From NCBI GenBank assembly GCA_965263325.1, contig CBDHGY010000002.1:1054001-1118000 (forward strand): a stretch of 64,000 nt of DNA, given 5' to 3'. Positions within the stretch are counted from its first letter, which is position 1; every line of letters starts with the position of its first letter. The DNA comes from CBDHGY01 sp965263325. Its GTDB lineage: Bacteria; Pseudomonadota; Alphaproteobacteria; Caulobacterales; Hyphomonadaceae. The notes beneath the pieces are model-generated. The model was not told the DNA's origin. It saw nothing but the letters and a program-made list of their open reading frames with translations, and ran no database searches. Of the stretch, positions 1-9,560 are shown one piece after another. The translations under genes and the position numbers were made by a program.

Positions 1-37
1 CGGCGACAATCAACAAAGAGATGCCTGCTGCACGCAT
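1..37 (-). CDS. gspN: Type II secretion system protein GspN (5' end only)
   Basis: Only the first 12 codons are inside the window; the gene continues past the left edge. The ATG shares one base with the gspM stop (TGATG), the same tight coupling as the rest of the operon. The visible N terminus (Met-Arg-Ala-Ala-Gly-Ile-Ser-Leu-Leu-Ile-Val-Ala) looks like the start of the single membrane segment of GspN, an inner-membrane T2SS accessory protein. The identity rests on position after gspM and this hydrophobic start, not on a full sequence. Confidence 0.6.
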   Translation of the reverse strand, partial: MRAAGISLLIVA

Positions 38-519
38 CAGCTCTTGCCACCTCTAAAAGCGATGCTGGCACGAACACCGCCGCTCGCATCTCCAGAAAGC
101 GAAATACTTGTCGGGCGCGCGCCATGCTGCACTTGGATATCAGCCAACCAAGCATACAGGATCTGCGGGCTGGCATTGTCCATAATCATTATGACCTCGT
201 CCCCATTACCACCCTGTATTCTGGAGATTGCCAATCCCCTTTGTGCAGCGATCGTTAAGGCCGCTGTTCGAAGTTCCGAAACAGACGACTGACTTGTAGT
301 ACCAGAAATCGCGGCCTGATCGCGCTTAATTATTGCATCAGAACTTGTCACAGCATCGAGAGTCTGCATTGCCTGAAGGTTTCGAAGCTCTCGCTCAGTA
401 TGGGTCTGAAGGACTGGGATCAGCAAAAATTGGACAACAGCCGCAAGCACGATGAGTACGCCAAATACCTGTATGAGCAATTTTTCACGCGGTTCACGGG
501 CATCCCACCATTCCATCAT
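37..519 (-). CDS. gspM: Type II secretion system inner-membrane protein GspM
   Basis: 160 aa, the usual GspM size. A short cytoplasmic tail (about residues 1-14) is followed by one membrane helix (about 15-35) and a periplasmic ferredoxin-like domain. GspM binds GspL and helps form the inner-membrane assembly platform linking the GspE ATPase to the pseudopilus. The start overlaps the gspL stop by four bases (ATGA), indicating translational coupling. Sequence conservation in this family is low, so the assignment relies on architecture and operon position. Confidence 0.85.
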   Translation of the reverse strand: MMEWWDAREPREKLLIQVFGVLIVLAAVVQFLLIPVLQTHTERELRNLQAMQTLDAVTSSDAIIKRDQAAISGTTSQSSVSELRTAALTIAAQRGLAISRIQGGNGDEVIMIMDNASPQILYAWLADIQVQHGARPTSISLSGDASGGVRASIAFRGGKS

Positions 520-1658
520 TGTGCCAGCTCCATGCTGATCTCGCCGGAAACCCGGCCAGCTTGCTGGCGCATTTCCCCGATTTGTACTTTCACTCCAGCT
601 TTCTCAATATGGTCTTTCAGCAATTGCTCGTCGCCAAAATTCTCATAGGAGATCCGGGCGCGCATCGTCCCTCCATCCTCGTCATAGCGTAGGGATTGAA
701 TTCCAGGACTGCCGATAGCCTCGACCCCAGCATATAAAACGGCGCTGGCACTTCTGAAATCTATACTTCCACGCGTGCTACCTGGATCTCGCAGTGCCTG
801 GATAATATTTCGCGGTACGGGTTCACTTGGAAAAGCGGTGGTATAAATCGAACGGGAAGCAGATGCCATTTGATCTGTCAGTTGATCCAGGGCGCGATTT
901 TCCAAAGCGACAGTCGAGATCCAGGCAAACGCCGTCGCCGCAGCGAGCGCAGCTGGCAGGCGCCATTCTACCCAGTTGACGTCGCCGCCGCGGCGCAGTG
1001 CAAAACTCCCCTGCCGCAGGTTTATAAGGTGTTCTGCAGAATGCGCCCAACCAAGAAGCGCTTGGGTCGGTTCAACATCGCTCGCTCCAGTAACGGCCAG
1101 TCGCCGAGCAAGATCATCGCCGTATACAGCTAGCTGAGACTTTGACGGCACAAAAATGGCGCTGATGACATCATCAGTCATCGCTGAATCTAGAGAGAAG
1201 CGCTTGGCTTGTTTTCGGCCAATGATCCGATCACCCAAATCAACCGCGAAATGTCCGGCGGGAATAACGGAGGCATCTGCCACAAGCTGCGCGCCTCGCA
1301 GATCCTTATTTTCTTCGATGCGTTTCAACCATGCCCTCATGATTTCTGGTGAGCAGGCATGAAGCTCTCGGGTCGCACCATTGGCAGGTTTTGGCCCCAG
1401 CGCTAAGTGGACGTCTTCAGCGGGAACCGCCAGCTCATCCTCGATTGCATAAGGCGCAGCCCGGCGTGCCTCTGCTTCATTTCGTGTGGGCAGACGAACT
1501 TCATAGATACCAACATCCGTACTGGGCACGAGAATGATTAACTGCTGGGCACCAGCGACATCCGATTGACTTGCGACAACGAACCCTTTTGGGCGCTTTT
1601 TGTAGAACACAAGCGGAGCATCCAGGTTCGTGGGCATTACGCCAATAATTCGGGTCAT
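516..1658 (-). CDS. gspL: Type II secretion system protein GspL
   Basis: About 380 aa. The N-terminal half is the actin-like cytoplasmic domain that binds GspE, followed by one membrane helix near residues 230-250 and a periplasmic ferredoxin-like domain. The ATG at 1658 was chosen because an AAGGAGG ribosome-binding site sits about 7 nt upstream and the start overlaps the gspK stop by four bases (ATGA). A longer in-frame start at 1682 would lie inside gspK and lacks this support. GspL couples ATP hydrolysis by GspE to pseudopilus growth together with GspM, encoded directly downstream. Confidence 0.88.
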   Translation of the reverse strand: MTRIIGVMPTNLDAPLVFYKKRPKGFVVASQSDVAGAQQLIILVPSTDVGIYEVRLPTRNEAEARRAAPYAIEDELAVPAEDVHLALGPKPANGATRELHACSPEIMRAWLKRIEENKDLRGAQLVADASVIPAGHFAVDLGDRIIGRKQAKRFSLDSAMTDDVISAIFVPSKSQLAVYGDDLARRLAVTGASDVEPTQALLGWAHSAEHLINLRQGSFALRRGGDVNWVEWRLPAALAAATAFAWISTVALENRALDQLTDQMASASRSIYTTAFPSEPVPRNIIQALRDPGSTRGSIDFRSASAVLYAGVEAIGSPGIQSLRYDEDGGTMRARISYENFGDEQLLKDHIEKAGVKVQIGEMRQQAGRVSGEISMELAQ

Positions 1659-2647
1659 CTCTGCCCTCCTTCGCGCCGCCATACCAAGGTGACGCCAGAT
1701 TGAGGTGTTGCCTCAAACAGGTAGTCACCATAAGCGGATTGGTCAGGCGAAATCAGATTTACACTCATTTTATAATGCCGCGTGGTTACAGAGATATTCT
1801 CCGTCATTCTGGCCTTTTCTGCAATCTGGCGGATATCGTCCAGCTCTAAAAATTCCTCAATGCTGAGCCAACCATTGGCTGGTCGGGAGGTTATCAGCCC
1901 CCGCGCCACATCAACGCTCATCTCCCTGCTGAACAATGCCTGCAGGAGCGGAGCCTGATCGGGTGTCAGGACATTGATATTAAGGCGGTTTTGAATTGTT
2001 GTCGGATAGACACAGATAAGATTTTTCAGCCGCGCCTGAATTTCCGGCGTATATCCAGCAATCGCGTTTAGCTCGCTGGTATTTTCAAGCAGCTGACCAG
2101 CAGAGCGATGAGAGACGTCCAGCGTTCCATAATAGCTGGATTCTGCACCGCTGGGCCGAGATATATCATCTCGGTCAATCCAGTCGGCAAGTGTGTCTGC
2201 AAGCGACTGCGCTTCTCCTTCGAAGATGCCTGCCCCTCGAAGCATCTCCACGTAATTATCATACTGTTGCTTATTAACTTCAGCGGCGTCGCCCTCTGAT
2301 CCGGTAGAAATTGCATTGAGGTTGAAGCAGTTACTCGCTGGCGACAGGATAGCCGTTACATTAAATCGCGGAGTAGAGAAAACTTGCGGCTCACCTAACA
2401 TAGGTGTTTGCATACCAATCCGGCCTTCAGTCTGCTCGATCACTTCGGTTAAGAAAGATTCTCCCAGCGCTTCGGCAGATCGGATCGCCCATGTAGCTTC
2501 AGCGCGAAACTGCCCTGCACGCGAAACGCTGACAGACCGCGCCAAAGCATCAAGCGCCGTTACCGCAGCCACAGACATCGCAACCACAATCATCAATACG
2601 GATAGAAGCGCGGCTCCGCGCTCGGAGTTGTCGCACCGAGGGGTCAT
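1655..2647 (-). CDS. gspK: Type II secretion minor pseudopilin GspK
   Basis: 330 aa, the long minor pseudopilin of the tip complex. A short basic leader ends in Arg-Gly before the hydrophobic helix AALLSVLMIVVAMSVAAV. The Glu usually found at position 5 of the mature pseudopilin is absent, which is characteristic of GspK. The length reflects the extra alpha domain inserted in the pilin fold. Start and stop overlap gspJ and gspL by four bases each. With GspI and GspJ it caps the pseudopilus and primes assembly. Confidence 0.92.
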   Translation of the reverse strand: MTPRCDNSERGAALLSVLMIVVAMSVAAVTALDALARSVSVSRAGQFRAEATWAIRSAEALGESFLTEVIEQTEGRIGMQTPMLGEPQVFSTPRFNVTAILSPASNCFNLNAISTGSEGDAAEVNKQQYDNYVEMLRGAGIFEGEAQSLADTLADWIDRDDISRPSGAESSYYGTLDVSHRSAGQLLENTSELNAIAGYTPEIQARLKNLICVYPTTIQNRLNINVLTPDQAPLLQALFSREMSVDVARGLITSRPANGWLSIEEFLELDDIRQIAEKARMTENISVTTRHYKMSVNLISPDQSAYGDYLFEATPQSGVTLVWRREGGQR

Positions 2648-3270
2648 GATCTTACCCCCGATAGAAAAACCTGGCGAAGCCGATCACCATTTTCAAACTC
2701 GCAAATGATCTCGAACGCGTCGGGTAAGACAACTTGATCTGCCCCATCAACGCGCGGCCTCCATTCACTTTCCCAAAAGCCATTCTTTCCATAACTTATT
2801 TGAAAGTCTGTCAGCCCGCTCAGTAGCACACGCTCAATGATGGGCGTTTCCCGATCTGGATCGGGCCGCAACCAGGCCGACCGGATCAGTTGCCCTTCTT
2901 CAAAGCGATAAGCCACACGTTGTAGATCGCTCCGCATTTCACCGCTTGGAGCCAGCCCCCACCCATTTCGTGCGAAAGTCATAAAGCTTGCGTCGGCGTC
3001 CGCAGATACCCCTTCAAACACTTGGGGCAAATCGAACGGATCGGGTGAGTTGGTCCTCCGGATAGCGATGGATGCAAAATCATCGCGCAGCATCGCATTC
3101 GCGATCTGCAACTCAGTCAATGTATCGCCGCGCTCGGAAACCTGCTTTCCCGCCTGAACGGTTTGCGTCAACATCACGCCGGCCCCGGCGGAAATCAACG
3201 CAACTATGAACACTGCGACAATGGTTTCGATGAGGCTGAAGCCTGCCTGATGTTCGCGTGAGCTCATCAT
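2644..3270 (-). CDS. gspJ: Type II secretion minor pseudopilin GspJ
   Basis: 208 aa. A prepilin leader of about 10 residues ends in Ala-Gly, then FSLIE and a hydrophobic helix, the type III signal cut and N-methylated by the prepilin peptidase; Glu at mature position 5 is present. The C-terminal part is the globular GspJ domain of the tip complex. The ATG overlaps the gspI stop; a second Met follows immediately, so the start could be either codon. Confidence 0.93.
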   Translation of the reverse strand: MMSSREHQAGFSLIETIVAVFIVALISAGAGVMLTQTVQAGKQVSERGDTLTELQIANAMLRDDFASIAIRRTNSPDPFDLPQVFEGVSADADASFMTFARNGWGLAPSGEMRSDLQRVAYRFEEGQLIRSAWLRPDPDRETPIIERVLLSGLTDFQISYGKNGFWESEWRPRVDGADQVVLPDAFEIICEFENGDRLRQVFLSGVRS

Positions 3271-3638
3271 GGCACTTCCCGTTTCAAACTCTCAAGGCGC
3301 GCTAGCACTTGCAAGGTTTCAGGATCTTCGACCGTTATGGTGACCGAAACCACATCTGCACGGTTGGTGGGTGCCACAAGCCGAGTCCAATTGAATGTGC
3401 GCCCCAATTGAAGTACTGTGCCGGTTGCTGCCCCAGGTGGAAGAGGTGCCGGATCGGTAATGGCTTCGACAAGTTGGTTGTCAGCTACAATACTTGCAAG
3501 AAACCGCGCTTCGACATGACTGGCCCCGCGCGTTGTTTCGCCGGCTGAGTGTGACAGACCAATCGCTGCGATAGAAAAAACCGCAAGCGCCGCAAGCACC
3601 TCGACAAGCGTAAATCCAGATTGTGATGCTGGTCGCAT
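3267..3638 (-). CDS. gspI: Type II secretion minor pseudopilin GspI
   Basis: 123 aa. The leader ends at Gly8, followed by FTLVEVLAALAVFSIAAIG, a canonical prepilin motif with Glu5. GspI forms the core of the GspI-J-K tip that initiates the pseudopilus. The start shares one base with the gspH stop (TAATG) and the end overlaps gspJ by four bases, so the minor pseudopilins are probably made in coupled fashion. Confidence 0.93.
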   Translation of the reverse strand: MRPASQSGFTLVEVLAALAVFSIAAIGLSHSAGETTRGASHVEARFLASIVADNQLVEAITDPAPLPPGAATGTVLQLGRTFNWTRLVAPTNRADVVSVTITVEDPETLQVLARLESLKREVP

Positions 3639-4093
3639 TAAGGATCCTCACTAAGAGCGATTTCCCCACTTCGCGACACTGTCAGGCTCCGTTCATTGAT
3701 GCCGATCTGCAAGGTGACTGTTTCTTCGCGGGCGGTTCCGGTTGGTCCAAATTGCAGCAGCGGCGACGGATCATCACGTTCGCGCTCATCCTTAAGCTGA
3801 AGCTCTCCCTCTATTCGCACAGGGCGCGCACTCGAAGGTATCCAGGCGCCATCCCTGAAATTGACAATCTGGTAGCGCTCATCCTCGCCTACGATGCCCG
3901 TCCAGCTACCCTTTACCAGCGCCGCATCGCGCGCCGTCTCAGCGAGATCGGCAAGCCGGAAGATTGCGACTTCAATTGGGGCTGGACGCGGCGGCATCGT
4001 CAAAACGATCATCGCAGAAGCAAGCGCCATAATAAACAAAGCCACCAATGCTTCGACCAATGTCATTCCAGACTCGCTGGCGCGGTGATCCAT
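3638..4093 (-). CDS. gspH: Type II secretion minor pseudopilin GspH
   Basis: About 151 aa from the ATG at 4093, which shares one base with the gspG stop (TAATG). A start five codons earlier is possible but would run into gspG. The leader ends at Gly9, followed by MTLVEALVALFIMAL with Glu5. The first mature residue is Met rather than the usual Phe, as occurs in some minor pseudopilins. GspH links the tip complex to the GspG shaft. Confidence 0.9.
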   Translation of the reverse strand: MDHRASESGMTLVEALVALFIMALASAMIVLTMPPRPAPIEVAIFRLADLAETARDAALVKGSWTGIVGEDERYQIVNFRDGAWIPSSARPVRIEGELQLKDERERDDPSPLLQFGPTGTAREETVTLQIGINERSLTVSRSGEIALSEDP

Positions 4094-4554
4094 TATTGGA
4101 GGTCCCAATTTCCTATATCATCATCGTTTCCCGCCTCGCCATCGGGGCCCGTTGAATAAATATCATACTGCCCACCGGAACGCTGCGCAGGACGAACGTA
4201 CTGATAAGGATTGCCCCAAGGGTCGTCCCTCAAACGCTTGATGTATCCTCCTGGACGATACCGAGCCGTATCGACACCGGCTGGCGCGGTTTTCAGGGCG
4301 GCAAGTCCATTGCTCTGATCGGGGTATGTGTACATATCCAAGCTATATTGCTCGAGCGCTTGCTCAATCGTGGATATGTCACCCTGTGCTTTCGTGACGC
4401 GCGATTGGTCGCCGACTGGCGCGACGTTTACGACGATTAGCGTTGCGAGCAGTCCCATAATGAACACGACCACCATCAATTCGACGAGCGAAAATCCGGC
4501 TTCGCTGGACGCACGTTTTTCTTCTTCATTTTGTTGGGCTGGATGTTTGGTCAT
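4093..4554 (-). CDS. gspG: Type II secretion major pseudopilin GspG
   Basis: 153 aa. A long charged leader of 20 residues ends at Gly20, then FSLVELMVVVFIMGLLATL, the best match in the operon to the major pseudopilin signal. The C-terminal half contains the GspG motif GNPYQYVRP and an Asp-rich calcium-binding tail (about GPDGEAGNDDDIGNWD). GspG polymerises into the piston that pushes folded substrates through GspD. Confidence 0.96.
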   Translation of the reverse strand: MTKHPAQQNEEEKRASSEAGFSLVELMVVVFIMGLLATLIVVNVAPVGDQSRVTKAQGDISTIEQALEQYSLDMYTYPDQSNGLAALKTAPAGVDTARYRPGGYIKRLRDDPWGNPYQYVRPAQRSGGQYDIYSTGPDGEAGNDDDIGNWDLQ

Positions 4555-4569
4555 ATCTGGATGTCCTGT

Positions 4570-5781
4570 TTATCCGATTACAAGTGTATTGAGTTGTATG
4601 ATGGGAAGCATAATCGATAGAACGATCAAAGCCACTAAGCCGCCCATGACAACAATGATCAGTGGTTCCATAAGGCTCAGCAAAGTTGCTGTTGATGTTT
4701 CGAATTCTTCCTCGAGCATTTCCGCCGAGCGGTCCATCATGAGTGACAGATTGCGACCCTGTTCGCCCATGCTCACCATTTGAACCATTAAAGGCGGGAA
4801 AACGCCGGCCGCCTTCAGCGCGCCGGAAAACGACCCGCCTTCCTGAACGCGCTCATTAATCTGTATAGCGGCATCTTCGAATACTTTGTTTGTCATCGCC
4901 TTACCAGCAGCCCCAAGCGACTCCAGAACAGTTGCGCCAGACGAAGACAGCGTCGAGAAAACGCGCGCAAACCTTGCCGATTGTACAGTGGTTATCATCG
5001 GCCCAATAACGGGCAAGCCAAGCATCATGCGATCAAGGACATGACCTGCTGGCCCTCTCTTAAGGAACCGGAACAGGAGCGGAATGGAAACAAGCACGGC
5101 AAGCACAATAAGCCCACCAGCGCCCTGCAAAAAGTTCGACATACCGATCACCTGCCGCGTCAGCCATGGCATGGTCCCGCCGAAGAGATCAAACTGCTCG
5201 ACCAGTCGCGGAACGACAAACACCATCAACCCGCCAACCATGCCGAGCGCCATGATCGTCAGCACGATGGGGTAAATCATCGCCGACTGAACTTTTTTTC
5301 GAACGCGGTAAGAACTCTCTAGGTAGCCAGCGAGGTGATCCATCACCTCATCAAGTTTTCCAAAATGCTCGCCAGCCGACGCAACGGCGCGGTAAAGTGG
5401 TGGAAATGCTCGCGGCGCGGTCTCGAGTGCATCCGCAAAACGTGCGCCCTCAGCTATTTGCGAGTGTATTCCAGCCAGCAGTTTTCGCGCACTTGGATTC
5501 GTTTCCTCGCCCGCAATTGCGCTGATGGCTTGGTCTATCTGCATGCCAGACTGCAAGAGCACGGCAAGTTGGCGCGTAAGCACCGCGCGGTGTTTGTCAG
5601 TCAGTTTTCCAGAAACACGCGCGCGCCCTGACTCCGCGTCGCCGCGAATTATCTCAACTTCAATCGGAGTAAGTTGTCGTAACCGCAATTCCCGCCGGGC
5701 TGCTTGGCCGGTATCTGCTGAAATAACACCGGTCGTACGTTTACCGTCCGGATCGACAGCAACATATTCAAATGCCGCCAT
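4570..5781 (-). CDS. gspF: Type II secretion inner-membrane platform protein GspF
   Basis: 403 aa, full family length. It starts with the family signature MAAFEYVAVDPDGKR and contains two GspF/T2SSF repeats separated and followed by membrane helices (about 170-195, 220-240 and 375-400). GspF is the polytopic core of the inner-membrane platform contacted by GspE and GspL. It overlaps the 3' end of gspE by 14 bases. Confidence 0.96.
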   Translation of the reverse strand: MAAFEYVAVDPDGKRTTGVISADTGQAARRELRLRQLTPIEVEIIRGDAESGRARVSGKLTDKHRAVLTRQLAVLLQSGMQIDQAISAIAGEETNPSARKLLAGIHSQIAEGARFADALETAPRAFPPLYRAVASAGEHFGKLDEVMDHLAGYLESSYRVRKKVQSAMIYPIVLTIMALGMVGGLMVFVVPRLVEQFDLFGGTMPWLTRQVIGMSNFLQGAGGLIVLAVLVSIPLLFRFLKRGPAGHVLDRMMLGLPVIGPMITTVQSARFARVFSTLSSSGATVLESLGAAGKAMTNKVFEDAAIQINERVQEGGSFSGALKAAGVFPPLMVQMVSMGEQGRNLSLMMDRSAEMLEEEFETSTATLLSLMEPLIIVVMGGLVALIVLSIMLPIIQLNTLVIG

Positions 5782-7258
5782 CTCTCACCTCCTTGCGGCA
5801 AACCCGCAAGACTTCTGACAGACTTGTATCGCCCGTCAACACATAGCGAAGCGCGTTGTCAAACAGCATATCATGATCGGAAAAGGCAGCACGCTCAATC
5901 TCCGTTTCAGTTGCGTTTGCATGAATGAGCTCGGAAATCTCTTTGTTCACGACCAGAAGCTCATAAACGCCCAACCGCCCATCATATCCAGAGTGTCCGC
6001 AATGCATGCATCCTTGCGGATGATAGAGGGTCGGCACTTGGCTTGCCGAAAGTCCCAATTCGCGAAGCTCCGCCTCAGATGGCGGCGCAGGTTGCTTGCA
6101 ATGATCACACAATTTGCGCACGAGACGCTGCGCCATGACAGCTCGTATCGTCGACGCGATCAGAAAGCTTTCAACACCCATGTCTCTCAGCCGCGTTACT
6201 GCACCAGCAGAGCTGTTGGTGTGAAGCGTAGAAAGCGCTAATCGGCCGATGGACGCAAACTCGAATGCCACCTCGGCTGTCTCGGCATCCCGGATTTCAC
6301 CGATCATTGCGACATTAGGATCGTGGCGAAGAACTGATCGAAGCGTCGTTGCGAATGTCAGCCCTACTTTGTGATCCATTTGCGTTTGCGTAATTCCCGC
6401 GAGCCCATATTCCACGGGATCTTCGAGGGTCATGATATTAACGCGCCCCGTATTCAATCGTGAAAGCGCTGAATAAAGCGTGGTTGTTTTACCGGAACCA
6501 ACCGGCCCTGTTACAAGCACGACGCCGTTCGGGCGCGACAGAACCTCCGTGAAGCGCTCATATGTGGTCGGATCCATGCCAAGCTCAGACAAATCCAACA
6601 TCGCATTGCGCTGATCCAGCAGACGCATTGTGACGCGCTCACCGTACCGAGTTGGCAAGGTGGCGACACGCGCGTCGATCGCTTGACCACCAATAGATAG
6701 CGATATCCGGCCATCCTGCGGCATACGTTTCTCAGAGATATCCAAACGCGCCATGACCTTGATCCGCGAAACAAGCGGGGCTGCAAGACGGCGCGACGGC
6801 GTGAGCACTTCTTTCAGATCACCATCGATCCGATAGCGTATCGAGAGTTTGTCTTCAAACGGATCGATATGGATGTCCGACGCTTTGCGCTTCACGGCTT
6901 CATAGATCAGCCCGTTTATGAGACGGATGATCGGTGCATCGTCCCCGCCGCCAAGTACATCAGCGGTCTGTGGTATCCCATCAACAAGACTCGCAAGATC
7001 TTCGCGGCCAGTCAGCGCAGCTTCTGCCTCATCACCGCTCAGTAATCCAGAACTATAGGCCCCGGAAAGTTCCCGCTCGAATTCGGCAGGCGATAGCGGT
7101 TTCAAATCGAAGGATCGTCCTAGTGCGCGGCGCGCCTCAATCAGCGCATCGGCCTCGGCATCTTCTCGAACGCCAAGCACGACACTTTCATCTGCTGACA
7201 AGACAATCAGCCCTTTTTCCTTTGCAAAGGTATAGGTGAAAGCATTCACGCCTGTCAT
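5768..7258 (-). CDS. gspE: Type II secretion ATPase GspE
   Basis: About 496 aa from the ATG at 7258, preceded by AAGGAG about 8 nt upstream; an in-frame TTG seven codons earlier has no such site. It has an N-terminal GspL-binding domain, then the hexameric AAA-like secretion ATPase: Walker A GPVGSGKT (about 251-258), Asp box and Walker B region VAMIGEIRD (about 316-324), and a four-cysteine zinc module CDHC (about 384-387) with CMHC (about 417-420), as in GspE/PilB proteins. It powers pseudopilus assembly from the cytoplasmic face. Confidence 0.96.
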   Translation of the reverse strand: MTGVNAFTYTFAKEKGLIVLSADESVVLGVREDAEADALIEARRALGRSFDLKPLSPAEFERELSGAYSSGLLSGDEAEAALTGREDLASLVDGIPQTADVLGGGDDAPIIRLINGLIYEAVKRKASDIHIDPFEDKLSIRYRIDGDLKEVLTPSRRLAAPLVSRIKVMARLDISEKRMPQDGRISLSIGGQAIDARVATLPTRYGERVTMRLLDQRNAMLDLSELGMDPTTYERFTEVLSRPNGVVLVTGPVGSGKTTTLYSALSRLNTGRVNIMTLEDPVEYGLAGITQTQMDHKVGLTFATTLRSVLRHDPNVAMIGEIRDAETAEVAFEFASIGRLALSTLHTNSSAGAVTRLRDMGVESFLIASTIRAVMAQRLVRKLCDHCKQPAPPSEAELRELGLSASQVPTLYHPQGCMHCGHSGYDGRLGVYELLVVNKEISELIHANATETEIERAAFSDHDMLFDNALRYVLTGDTSLSEVLRVCRKEVRDGGI

Positions 7259-7279
7259 CCGATAGGCTCCTTGATCCAA

Positions 7280-9214
7280 CTATTGAGGTGGCGGGCTTCC
7301 AAGTACAGTTGACACGAAATCATCCAATGAGCTCTCGGTCTCGCCATCCCAGAGCTCCTCAGCACGGATATAGCGATATGACCGTGATGTTGCGTCTCGC
7401 GCGGCTTGTTTATCCCTCACAATAGTGGGCTTGATAAATACCATCAAATTTGTACGTGTCAGCCTGTCTCCCTCAGTTCGGAACAGTCTTCCAATACCGG
7501 GGATCTTAGATAGTCCTGGCACACCTTCAACGTTGAGTGTTTCGGACTGCTCGATCAAACCACCGATGACAATGATTTCACCACTGTCAGCAAGCACGCT
7601 TGTTTCTATTTTGCGCGTATCGATGATCAGATCACTCGTCGCAATGAAACTCGCCGAATTGATATTCGAAACTTCCTGGAAAATATCGAGACGAACGGTG
7701 TCATCATTACTGATGCGAGGTGTCACATCGAGCTGAATACCGATTTCTTTCCGATCTACCGTTCGGAAGGGATTAGAGTTATCGTCGCCCAATACCTCGC
7801 CTGTTGCGATTGGAACGTCCTGACCGACAAGCAGTGAAGACGTGCCGTTATCGAGCGTCATGTTGAACGGCTTCGACAGGACGCGGGAATTATTATCTGT
7901 CTCAACAGCTGTGAGGATCGCTCCAAAAAGCGTATCACCGCTTTGTCCGCCAACGCCTACGGTAACGCCGCTTAATCCTAATAGAGAATTGATTGCAGAA
8001 GTCGTGAATGGGTTCACCCCAGTGTCGCCGGTGTTGAATGGGGTATCGGATGAAAGCGCCCCCGCAAGTGCAAGCAGATTGGGCGCTGAACGAGAATAAT
8101 TTGTGCTCAAGAACGGAGTTGCGTCATCTCCGGTTCCCGACAAGAGAAACTGCAGACCAAGTTCCTGCGCAACATCATCTGACATATCGACGATGATAGC
8201 TTCGACCAATACCTGCGCGCGGCGTTGATCCAATTCACTGATCACCCGCTCCATAGCGAGTAGAGTTGGCGCGTCCGCACTTATCACCAGCGAGTTGGTT
8301 GGCGCATGAAAATCTACAATGTGCTGCGGTGCTTCAGACCCCGGGCGACGACGCGCAGCGATTGCTGTGCCGACCCGGTCAAGAATAGGAACGAGCTCTT
8401 CTGCGCCAGCATTGTTTAGCTGAATAACACGAAGGTCGTCTTCCTGACGCTGATAAGAATCGAGTTCCTCGGCCACCTTTTGAGCCCGTGCAACCGTTTC
8501 TGTGGTGCCGCTGAGCACAATGGCATTCCCCGTTTGCGATGCGATCGCCCTGAGATTGCTACCATACCCGTCCTCGCCATTTTTCGCGCTGAGCTGCGTC
8601 AGTATCTGCTCAAGCTCCTGGGCGGGAATGTTTGAGAGCGATATCGTAACAGTTTCGGTTCGGCTTTGATCGAGTTCGGCAACAAGCTCTCTGATCTTAG
8701 GCATATTCGAAGCAAAGTCGACGATAACCAGCGTATTGGAATTTGGATTGGCAAGTACTTGCCCGCGCCCCTCGACCATGGGGCGGACCATGCTGGCGGC
8801 TTCATTGGCGCGGAAGTTTGATAGTTTGATGATCTCAGTGATCAGCGCGTTCTGGCCTTTGCCGTAAAGTCCAGCATCTCCGATGGCAGCTTTCTGCGGC
8901 ACAATCCGGTAAGTACCTCGGCCAGCAGGTACAGCCGAAAAGCCATTCACGCGAAGCGTTGACAAAAAGACGTCGAATACCTCGCCGGAACTCATTGGCG
9001 TATTAGACGATACGGTGACGCGCTTTGTTCGCACATCTGGGTGAACGATAAATGTGTAACCGGTCACCGTCGATACATCCTCAATAAGAGCGGTGATCTC
9101 AACGTCACTCAAATTCAAGATGTGCTTGGTCGACGCCGCATCCGGTGTTTCAGCGAACGCTGAGGGCGACGCGGCAGCTAAAAGAGCCGCTGCAATTGAT
9201 CTAGACTTCCACAT
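7280..9214 (-). CDS. gspD: Type II secretion outer-membrane secretin GspD
   Basis: 644 aa with a Sec signal peptide ending near SAFA/ETPD (about residue 21). In order: N0 domain (about 30-100), N1-N3 repeats (to about 345) and the C-terminal secretin domain with the signature VPGLSKIPGIGRLF. It forms the multimeric outer-membrane gate through which T2SS substrates leave. No dedicated pilotin gene was seen nearby. The start lies 5 bases after the end of the shifted gspC 3' reading frame. Confidence 0.95.
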   Translation of the reverse strand: MWKSRSIAAALLAAASPSAFAETPDAASTKHILNLSDVEITALIEDVSTVTGYTFIVHPDVRTKRVTVSSNTPMSSGEVFDVFLSTLRVNGFSAVPAGRGTYRIVPQKAAIGDAGLYGKGQNALITEIIKLSNFRANEAASMVRPMVEGRGQVLANPNSNTLVIVDFASNMPKIRELVAELDQSRTETVTISLSNIPAQELEQILTQLSAKNGEDGYGSNLRAIASQTGNAIVLSGTTETVARAQKVAEELDSYQRQEDDLRVIQLNNAGAEELVPILDRVGTAIAARRRPGSEAPQHIVDFHAPTNSLVISADAPTLLAMERVISELDQRRAQVLVEAIIVDMSDDVAQELGLQFLLSGTGDDATPFLSTNYSRSAPNLLALAGALSSDTPFNTGDTGVNPFTTSAINSLLGLSGVTVGVGGQSGDTLFGAILTAVETDNNSRVLSKPFNMTLDNGTSSLLVGQDVPIATGEVLGDDNSNPFRTVDRKEIGIQLDVTPRISNDDTVRLDIFQEVSNINSASFIATSDLIIDTRKIETSVLADSGEIIVIGGLIEQSETLNVEGVPGLSKIPGIGRLFRTEGDRLTRTNLMVFIKPTIVRDKQAARDATSRSYRYIRAEELWDGETESSLDDFVSTVLGSPPPQ

Positions 9215-9218
9215 TCAC

Positions 9219-9560
9219 TCATCTCCCAATCGCCAAAGTGACGATTTCGGTTTTTCCTTCTCGCTCAATTGTGAGCGTAATTTCAGAACCATTCGCGAGA
9301 CGGTCTCTTACATCTGCAGGCACAACATCAGCGATGCCATCACCGTCAAAACCTATTAGAACATCCCCAGGTCGGAGTCCTGCATCACTCATCAATTTTC
9401 CATCATCGCGCGCAGAAAGCCTATAACCTGTAATTCCAGCATCATCACGCACGCCTTGAATACTCATTGAGTTAAACAGCGCTAAGCCGTCTTCCACGCG
9501 AAATGTCCCGGTGGACGATTGAGCCCCTTCGGATCGTTCTGGTCGGCGGCTGCACACCAT
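9219..9560 (-). pseudogene. gspC: GspC C-terminal PDZ part, in a different frame from the N-terminal part
   Basis: This frame encodes the PDZ domain that normally ends GspC: FRVEDGLALFNSMSIQG, then a glycine-rich turn and LRPGDVLIGFDGDGIADV. It overlaps the N-terminal gspC frame by 89 bases but is shifted +1, so no single uninterrupted gspC reading frame exists. Its first ATG (9560) has no convincing ribosome-binding site. Either gspC carries a frameshift, the assembly has an extra base (a run of four G/C near 9523-9526 is a candidate), or the PDZ part is translated separately. Confidence 0.7.

Noticed and set aside
3623..4159. 178-codon open frame on the plus strand opposite gspH
   Set aside because: Antisense of clear pseudopilin genes, with no coding-like composition.
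7259..7279. TTG start seven codons upstream for gspE
   Set aside because: No ribosome-binding site, and the ATG at 7258 has AAGGAG at proper spacing.
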